From Allomyces macrogynus ATCC 38327 (Eukaryota > Blastocladiomycota > Blastocladiomycetes > Blastocladiales > Blastocladiaceae), in the NCBI GenBank assembly GCA_000151295.1, contig GG745328.1, positions 419,516 through 483,515 of the forward strand: a stretch of 64,000 nucleotides of DNA, given 5' to 3'. Both the position numbers and the translations under genes were made by a program. The notes under the pieces were generated by a model that saw only the letters and a list, made by a program, of their open reading frames with translations, had not been told where the DNA came from and made no database searches. Each line of letters begins with the position of its first letter. The first letter of the stretch is position 1. Positions 57,641 through 64,000 of this stretch are shown here, piece after piece.

Positions 57641-58332
57641 TCACCACTCGCCGCGCCCACCGCCACGGCGATCGGCCTTCTTGCCCGCCATCTTCTTACT
57701 CTCGAGCCGGCGCTCATTCTGCGCGCTCTGCCTATCCACCCCACCCGACCGTCAGTCCCCGCTCCATCCCACCCCCTCACCCAGCACCAACCCAACGTAC
57801 AGTTTCTTCACATGCCGCTTCTGCTCAGCCGTCGTCTCCCTCGGGACATACCCCGCCTCCTTCACCATCTCGAACACCTTCTCCACACAGTCATCCACAT
57901 TCTGCCGCTGCGACCGGAACCGATCGCTCATCACGACCAAGTCCCCGTCCTTGTTAATCTGCGCAGCGCGCTGACGCATTAGGGCGTTATGCGCGTACTC
58001 GGGCATCCATGCGGGCCGCGGATCCACGTGGAACTTGAGAATGGCCTTAATGTTGACCCTGTTCACGTTTTGCCAGCCGGGACCAGAACTGCGCGTGTAG
58101 TTGACGGTGTAGGCATTGGATGGGATCGAGGTGGAGGAGGCGAACGAGTCGATCCAGGTGCGGTCGGGGAGGTCGGTCGAGTTCGATGTGGCGGCGCGTG
58201 GAGGAGGGGGAGGAGTCTCCTGGCGGTTGGCACTACAGCGCAACCGGCGAGGACGGCAGCAGCATGGCGCGGTACGAGCGCGGTGAGAATGGTACGCCAA
58301 GTGCCGGCGGGTGGAAGAATTGCAGTGATCAT
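57641..58332 (-). CDS. ICT1/Pth4-like RF-1-domain protein, GGQ changed to GWQ
   Basis: Member of the codon-independent peptidyl-tRNA hydrolase family (ICT1/MRPL58, YaeJ), which rescues stalled mitochondrial ribosomes. Exons 58276-58332, 57801-58219 and 57641-57731 (introns 56 and 69 bp) give 188 residues. The N-terminus MITAILPPAGTWRTILTAL is presequence-like. The RF-1 domain reads YTVNYTRSSGPGWQ, NVNRVNIKAILKFHV, INKDGDLVVMSDRFRSQRQN and a basic C-terminal tail (KKMAGKKADRRGGGR) that in ICT1 enters the empty mRNA channel. The catalytic GGQ, which enters the peptidyl-transferase centre, is GWQ here (TGG at 58073-58075 on the plus strand as cca). All else looks normal. Either the enzyme is catalytically dead, or one base (GGG to TGG) is an error. 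Confidence 0.82.
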
Positions 58333-58551
58333 TATTTCTTGGTTGCAGTTGTGGTTGGTGCTCGGAACCTGCTCGTGGTGGCAGCGTGACTTGATTGCAA
58401 AAAATCAGGTCGTCCACGTCGATCAAAGCACGGATCCGCGTCAGAATCTTTCCCTCTCGGCTCCCGTTGTTCACCTCTGCGAGTTGGCAGCGCACATCAC
58501 GGCACTCTTCGTCGCTATCAACGACCCAACTCGCTGCAACCTCGCGCAACC
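58333..58551. promoter_or_regulatory. Short bidirectional promoter region
   Basis: 219 bp separate the divergent ATGs of the ICT1-like gene (minus) and the ERI1-like gene (plus), so both promoters must lie here. No TATA box is evident. Inferred from layout only. Confidence 0.5.
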
Positions 58552-60101
58552 ATGGCCAAGGCCCGTGGCAAGAAGAAGAAAACCCAGAGCGGGCGCGACG
58601 GACACACGCAAGATCACCAAGATCACGAACCAACAACCAACGAGTCGTCGGTCCCGACCAATAGCGTCGAGCAACATGATCTAGCACCCTCTGCCGAATC
58701 CAAGGATGGGCCGGCCAGTTCAACGGATACTGCCAACCCCGCCTCAACACCCGAATCGCATTCCAGTGAGCTTTCGTCTCCAAAGAAGCCCGCCGGCCCA
58801 CGCCACTTCCTGCTCGTCATCGACGTTGAGGGCACCTGTGACGAACACGCGCAATTCGATTACTTCAACGAAATAATCGAGTTACCATGCGTCCTGGTCG
58901 ACGGGTTGACGGGGGACGTGGTGTGTATTGCTTTCCAAGTGAACTTGACTGAATGGACATGGATCCTAACTGTCCCGAACAACAACAGATCGACGAATTC
59001 CAAACCTACGTGCGCCCCGTCGAACAACCCACCCTATCTGAGTACTGCACGCGGCTCACGGGGATCACGCAATCCCAAGTCGTTTCGGCCCCAACATTCC
59101 CGGCGGCGCTGTGGCGACTCGAGGCGTGGTTGCAGACGCACGGCGTGTTGGCTGGGTTCTCGTTCACGCGCGCGAGCGAGAATGACGAGGACGGGTTGAT
59201 TGACGCGGTCGCGGCACTGTCGCTCGGCGAGAAGCGAAAGGTCAAGACGGCAGCAGGGCCGCCGGATGGGGTGAGCGTGACGGTGGTGACGGACGGGCCG
59301 TGGTACGCGTTGTTCTCTCCACCCTCCCCGCGCCGAATTACGGAACTGACCCGTGATGCTAGGGACGTGCGCGACTTCATCCGCAAATCACTCGCCATCC
59401 ACGCGCTCCCGCGGCCGTGGTACTTCCGCCGGTTCCTCGACACCCGGAAATTCATCCACCGCACGTTTCACCCGACCACGTCCCTCTCCCTGAACGGCCA
59501 GCTCCATTTATTCGGCCTCACCTTCGACGGCCGGGAGCATTGCGGTCTCGACGATTCGCGCAATCTCGCACGAATCGTCGCGCACTTGGTCACGGTCGAG
59601 GAGTGTGTGTTACGCGCGAATTGGCGACTGACGGGGACACTGACGCATGGGGCGAGGATCGCACGCGCTGTCCCGCAGGGCGGGCGGTGTTGGAAGTCGG
59701 GCGACGAGGTGTGGGAGTGGGTGGATGTGAGTAGGGACGGGAAGGTGGTTAGGGAGAGGCCGCCGCGGCCGGTGGGCGGGTTGAGGTGGACAAATGTGGG
59801 TGGGGGAGGAGGGAAGGCGGCGGTCGCAGGATCGGACGGTCGAGTGGTGGCCAAAGATGGCGCGGCCGAGGTGCGTGTGGCCGAGGAGGTTACGACCGGC
59901 GGGAGCGCGGAACCCGACGGTGGCGAGGTTGCGAGTGGGGATGGGCCAGCCGCCGAGGATGGTTCAGTGGCCGAGGACGGCACGGTCGTGGACGGCGATG
60001 TCGCGGCTGTTCAGAACACGACAGCCGATGACGACGAGCGGGCTGTTGCAGATGCGGAATGTAAAGTGGTCAAGGCGCGACCATCCAGGCGTGCGGACTG
60101 A
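58552..60101 (+). CDS. ERI1-like 3'-5' exoribonuclease
   Basis: DEDDh exonuclease of the ERI1/3'hExo group, which trims 5.8S rRNA and histone mRNA ends and degrades small interfering RNA in other eukaryotes. Exons 58552-58920, 58989-59302 and 59363-60101 (introns 68 and 60 bp) give 473 residues. The N-terminus is lysine-rich (MAKARGKKKKTQ) then Ser/Thr/Pro-rich, without a SAP domain. Catalytic residues: LLVIDVEGTCDEH (D, E), VVTDGPWDVRDF (D, completed by the second splice), and HCGLDDSRNLARI (H, D). Family blocks EIIELPCVLVD and FQTYVRP with LTGITQSQV are present. The C-terminal 100 residues are a degenerate Ala/Glu/Asp/Gly repeat with phrases like AEDG. Typical ERI1 is about 350 residues; the extra length is the two low-complexity ends. 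Confidence 0.9.
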
Positions 60102-60778
60102 CTGGCGACGCGCGGTTCGTGGAGCGAAGATCAGAGATCACAGACGTTCATTGTGGGATGAGAGGGTCATTTTGGATACGAAGAGGACCAACAAATGAAT
60201 GTAAAAAAGGCGTGCGGATTCAACTCAAACTCGAAGGCAAAAACGGTAGGGCACCCAAAAACAGCACGGCCCACGACCCAAAACCCGACTTGAAGCAAAA
60301 AAAAGGAATGGAGGGCAAAATGGGTGAGAACCAAGGCCAGCAAGGTACAGGACAAGAGAAACGGCGACAAAAAGAAGGACAAAGAGTACAAGAGCAAAGG
60401 AGGCACTCGGACATGCGGGTATGGTACAGGGTCCTCCCTCGGGCTGAGGGAAGAGGAAATTGGGGGGAGGCGAAGGTGGGAGCCAAAAAAAGGGCGACGG
60501 GAATGTGGGGTCGCTCGCAACTCGTTGGCACCCGAAACGCTCGAGGCGCGACAGGGATCCGATGCGACGATGCCGTGCCCGTGCACGGCGGTCAACGCGC
60601 ATCGCAACCCAGGCTGCCGTTGTCGGTCGGGCGAGAAGTGGCTGCAGCTCACGCGCAGCGAACCGACGACGATCCGCAGACCGGACTACTCTCCCTCGAT
60701 GCAACAAACGACCGCGTCACGTTGCGCGCACACGCATCGACGAGGCACGCATCGCTGACCATTCGGCCGACTCGCCGT
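60102..60778. other. Convergent 3' intergenic
   Basis: 677 bp between the ERI1-like gene and PKA. Contains A-rich stretches (for example near 60296-60306). Open frames here are unsupported. Confidence 0.6.
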
Positions 60779-63144
60779 TCAAAAATCCGGGAACAAGTGC
60801 CCGTAGTGATCCGGCGCCGTCCAGCACGGCGCGAGCATCGTCGGGTCCGGTTCCGGGTACTTTTCAAAGTTATTGGTATCGCCCGGCCCGTGCACGCGCG
60901 GGATCATGGGCGGCGTGACCCGGCGAGCGACCAACTCGTCCCAATTAATATTGGCAAACCACCGGTGGTTCTTGATATCCGAGGCCCCACCCTTGAGCGC
61001 GCCGAGCCGCTTGGTCCAGTCGTGCGCGAGTAAATTGCGAATCAGGTCGCGCGCGGCCGCGTCGACAAACGCCGGGAATTGTAACCGGCCGGCGAGGATT
61101 TTCTCGTAGATGCCGTATGGCGAGTCGTCGTAGAAAGGCGGGTACCCGCAGAGGAGTTCGAAGATGAGGATCTGGTGGTGCAAGGATGTCAGACGTGGTT
61201 GCGGGAGCAAGGGCGCGCGAGTCAAGGAAGCGTGCGTACACCGAGCGACCACCAATCGACAGCCTTGCCGTGGCCCGTGCCCTTGATGATTTCCGGGGCC
61301 AGGTACTCAGGCGTGCCGCAGAGCGTCCAGGTGCGGTCCGGCACGACCTTGGCGAACCCGAAGTCGGTGATTTTGATGTGGCCCTGCGCATCGATCAAGA
61401 GGTTCTGTTTGATCCACCAAAATCAGTCTCAGTCCCGGCACACCACTCCCGCCCGCTTCCTCCAAAACAAACGCACCTCAGGCTTCAAATCGCGGTACGT
61501 AATCTCGCGTGCATGTAAGTGCTCAATCGCCGTGACAATCTCGGCCGCATAAAACCGCGCCGCGTTCGGGTGCAGCCGGCCCACGCGGCGCAGGTACGTG
61601 AACAGTTCCCCGCCCGACACGTACTCGAGCAGCATGTACAAGTTGCGCGCGTCGTGGAACGTCGCGACCATGTTCACCAAAAACGGATGGTGGACGCGCG
61701 CGAGGATCGCGCGCTCCGAGTTGATATGCGCGACCTGCTTGAGCCGGACCACGTCCGTCTTGGCCAGCACTTTCATCGCATAGTACTGGTTGGTTGCCGA
61801 CCGATGCCGCGCGAGATGCACGCGACCAAACGTGCCGGTGCCGAGCGTCTCGAGCAGCTGGAAGTCGCCGAGGTGCAAGCGCCGTGGGGCCGGTGCCGGT
61901 GCGGGCGTGGCAGAGAGCTTGGCGAGAGTGGCAGCAGGGGCGATGCGTGCGGTCGAAGCCAAGTCGGACGACGCGTCCGAGGCGGTGCTGAGCGCGCGCG
62001 TCGGCTTGGGCGGCAAGGACGACGACGGAGTCGACGGGGTCCACAGGAGCGGGTGCGCATGCTCGACGGCGGGTGGGGTCGGAATGGACGCGGCGGCGAG
62101 TTTGGGCGCGGGTGGAGCCTCGTGCGTGAGCGCAAGAGTCGGTATCGCGTCGTCTTTTGCGGGAGCAGCACCGTCGTGCGCCGGGGCGTGCGGCGCGGCG
62201 GCGAGCACGGGCGACTGCGGCGGTGAGGCCATCAGAAAACTCGTCGTCATACTCGTGCTGCAAGTCTTGCTGGCCGGCGCGGCGGGCTCCTGCTGTTGCT
62301 TGGGCGCGACTGGCACGGCGTACGACGCAGCGGGGGTCGGGAGCGCATGGGCCGGCAGCGTGACGTGGTCGTGCGTCGGTGCAGTCGCCGTCGTCGTCGT
62401 CGATGAAGTCTTCGTTGTCGAACTCGCCATGGCCGTTGTTGCGGTGGTCACGGCCTCTGCGGGCGATGGCGGGATCGGCGCCCATGCGGTCGCATGCGGC
62501 ATGCCCGCGCGCGCGTCGTCGGTGGTCGGTGCACGCACCACTGCCGTTCGCGCGGGGGTGGCCGCGTTTATGGCGGCGGCGCCGGCGCGGGGCGCCATCG
62601 TCGTCGTTGAAGTCGGCCCGGAAGTCGAAACGGTGCGAGTCGTGCTGGTCCCTTGCTTCGCTGCAGTTGCTGGCGGCCGAGCACTGGCCCCAGATTGCGT
62701 CGCGCCACTGGCCTGTTTGCTGCCGGTGCTGCCGTTACTGCTGCTTCCACTGCTAATGCTGCCGCCGTTCGGGCTCGTGCGCTTGCTGGCGCGGCGCGTC
62801 GGGCGTGCGCCGTGCGGGCGCTTGGCGGGCGGGCGCGGCGATGGCGGGACCGGCTGGCGCGAGCTGGGTGCGGGCGCGGCCGAGGAGGGCGCCGAGGATG
62901 AAGCGTGGAGTAGAGTGCGGTGTAGCGCCAGCGTGGGCGTGCGCGACGGCTTCGCGGCCGCGGCAGCGGCGGCGAGCGACGGCGCGGCGGCAGAGGGCGC
63001 GGCGAGCATGGCGGGTTGCGGCGGGCCACGGGGGTGAGGATGGGGAGGGGATGGTGGATGGCGTGGGTGGGGGTGAGAGCGAGGAAGCGCGATGGGCGCG
63101 AGCACAAGGGGAGGACACCCAGCTGAAGCAAGCAAAGCGCGCAT
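60779..63144 (-). CDS. cAMP-dependent protein kinase catalytic subunit
   Basis: Ser/Thr kinase of the AGC group. Exons 61477-63144, 61240-61404 and 60779-61171 (introns 72 and 68 bp) give 741 residues. The kinase domain starts near residue 430: [18 protein letters not shown] (Gly loop), YYAMKVLAK (Lys), [14 protein letters not shown] (catalytic loop), [24 protein letters not shown] with the activation-loop threonine, and [19 protein letters not shown]. The C-tail has [14 protein letters not shown] and [11 protein letters not shown], then ends HLFPDF, close to the PKA consensus FxxF. The first 430 residues are low complexity (Pro, Ala, Ser, Thr). Fungal PKA subunits often have such extensions, but this is long. 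A methionine at 63009 is an alternative start. Regulation by a cAMP-binding R subunit is expected from the family. Confidence 0.92.
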
Positions 63145-63402
63145 CTTCGTCGTGAGCGCGGGCTTTGCGAGCGTTCTGCATGGACGGAAAGCGTGACTTG
63201 CGCGTGCGTGCGGTCAGGCTCGGAAGAGCAGCCCAAGCCGCAAGGTCGCACAAGGAACTCGAGAAAACACGAAGAGCAACACAGAGCCACAAAAAACGAT
63301 ATCCAGGATTGTACCAAGCATGTATATTTACAACCGCACTCACTCCCGCCCGCCCGCCCGCCCGCCGTGATCCAAGGCTGATCGGCCACCGTCCATCTCT
63401 AC
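63145..63402. other. Intergenic
   Basis: 258 bp between the PKA start and the stop of the last gene, both on the minus strand. A CCCG-type repeat (cccgcccg) lies at 63347-63367. Nothing else seen. Confidence 0.6.
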
Positions 63403-64000
63403 TTACTCGCCCTTGGCGTCGTGCTGCCCCTCACGAGGGCTCACCGGCCTCGCCACCCCGTGCTCCACCCCCACCCCACCATTGTCATTGTGCAACAGCG
63501 GCGCCTCGACCTCCGCACCTGCCACGCGCACCCCCTCCAACTCGGCCGCGCCTGCTTGGACGACCATCAATACTCCACCTGCATTCTCCACGCTCACCAG
63601 CCGGGCCCCGACCTCCCCGAGCGCCGCGCAGTCCGGATCCACACCCACATCCACCTCCCCCGGTGCGGTCACCGTCCCGCGGAAAATACTCGACAGCGCG
63701 AGCAACGACCGGCGCGTGGCCGCGGGCGCGATTTCTTCCTCGTTATTGTTGGCGACCGCGGCCATAGCAACGATCGCGTGCCGACGGCCCACAACCACGA
63801 CGTCATCCGGTCCCGCAGATTTGGTGAGCGAGGCCGCGTGGTCGGCGACGGCGCGCGCCGGGTCGGTACTATGGAGATCGACCACATGGACATGCGGACG
63901 GCGGCCACAAGCGCGTCGAGCGCGGCCTCATCGGCGAACAACACGGGCGACGCCGACGCGGTCGTTCCACGCGTCAGGGATTCTCACGAGCGGCCGAGCC
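63403..64000 (-). CDS. Probable CPA2 cation/proton antiporter, C-terminal fragment
   Basis: Partial gene running off the right edge. The visible part is the cytosolic end: SPVLFADEAALDALV, then in a second frame RRPHVHVVDLHSTDPARAV, GPDDVVVVGRRHAIV, and ALGEVGARLVSVENAGGVLMVVQAG. This follows the C-terminal pattern of CHX/Kha1-type K+/H+ antiporters (a strand ending in VVVGRRH, then LGxxGxxL and VxVVQ). One frame change is needed near 63900-63915 within GC-rich sequence. No membrane helices are in the window, so the assignment is tentative. Confidence 0.5.

Noticed and set aside
61790..63037. 416-codon open frame opposite PKA exon 1
   Set aside because: GC-rich antisense shadow of the low-complexity PKA extension; codon pattern belongs to the minus strand.

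Overview
The window is eukaryotic nuclear DNA from a GC-rich, intron-bearing genome. It carries a fungal gene set: a C-14 sterol reductase (ERG24 type), Rok1, Dim1, Rex1 and Ipi3 ribosome-assembly factors, a PKA catalytic subunit, an NPC2/ML lipid-binding protein and a mitochondrial succinyl-CoA ligase. Class C GPCRs with bacterial-type binding-protein ectodomains, a Ctr copper transporter with a Cys-rich ectodomain and an ISL2EU-like transposon point to an early-diverging zoosporic fungus. Blastocladiomycota (Allomyces-like) is my best guess, by inference only. The sequence is a draft scaffold, with a 100-base N run at 29098-29197. Gene models were built by eye from reading frame, GT-AG borders and phase. 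Most introns are 56-93 bp, and for nearly every multi-exon gene the summed exon length is a multiple of three.

Layout: 1-1.1 kb is an F-box/LRR relic. 1.25-5.4 kb holds two tandem Hsp70-like genes on the minus strand, one intact and one an internally deleted pseudogene, with a 30-bp minisatellite between them. 5.8-11.6 kb holds a Ctr copper transporter, succinyl-CoA ligase beta and the helicase ROK1. 12-16.2 kb is an F-box/LRR relic split by a Tc1/IS630-type transposon whose two ends carry inverted arrays of a TGGGA box every ~20.5 bp. 16.4-18.4 kb holds a P-loop protein and an unknown protein with a perfect 54-bp duplication. 18.8-25.5 kb holds a nucleoside hydrolase with a 17-nt microexon, DIM1 and REX1. 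26.5-28.6 kb holds a coiled-coil protein and an LRR relic. 28.6-30 kb is a gap-containing, AT-richer stretch. 30-34.3 kb holds a class C GPCR with two tandem periplasmic-binding-protein domains. 34.8-38 kb has F-box/LRR relics and a La-motif relic. 38.9-41.5 kb holds IPI3 and NPC2. 42.1-45.8 kb is a PIF/Harbinger (ISL2EU-like) transposon with near-perfect 55-bp inverted repeats. 45.9-47.6 kb is another F-box/LRR relic. 47.6-52.9 kb holds ERG24, a small membrane protein and an AAA ATPase. 53.8-57.3 kb has an F-box/LRR relic and a decayed gene of unknown family. 57.6-63.1 kb holds a mitochondrial ICT1-like factor (GGQ changed to GWQ), an ERI1-like nuclease in divergent orientation to it, and PKA. 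The last 600 bp are the C-terminus of what looks like a CPA2 cation/proton antiporter.

How the genes relate: four genes (ROK1, DIM1, REX1, IPI3) serve ribosome assembly. Succinyl-CoA ligase and the ICT1-like factor, and perhaps the 82-residue membrane protein, are mitochondrial. ERG24 and NPC2 concern sterol synthesis and movement. The GPCR and PKA could belong to one signalling path, but nothing in the sequence links them. The housekeeping genes keep their frames, whereas every one of the seven F-box/LRR copies is broken, so that family looks like a decaying expansion. The two transposons lie near or within these relics.
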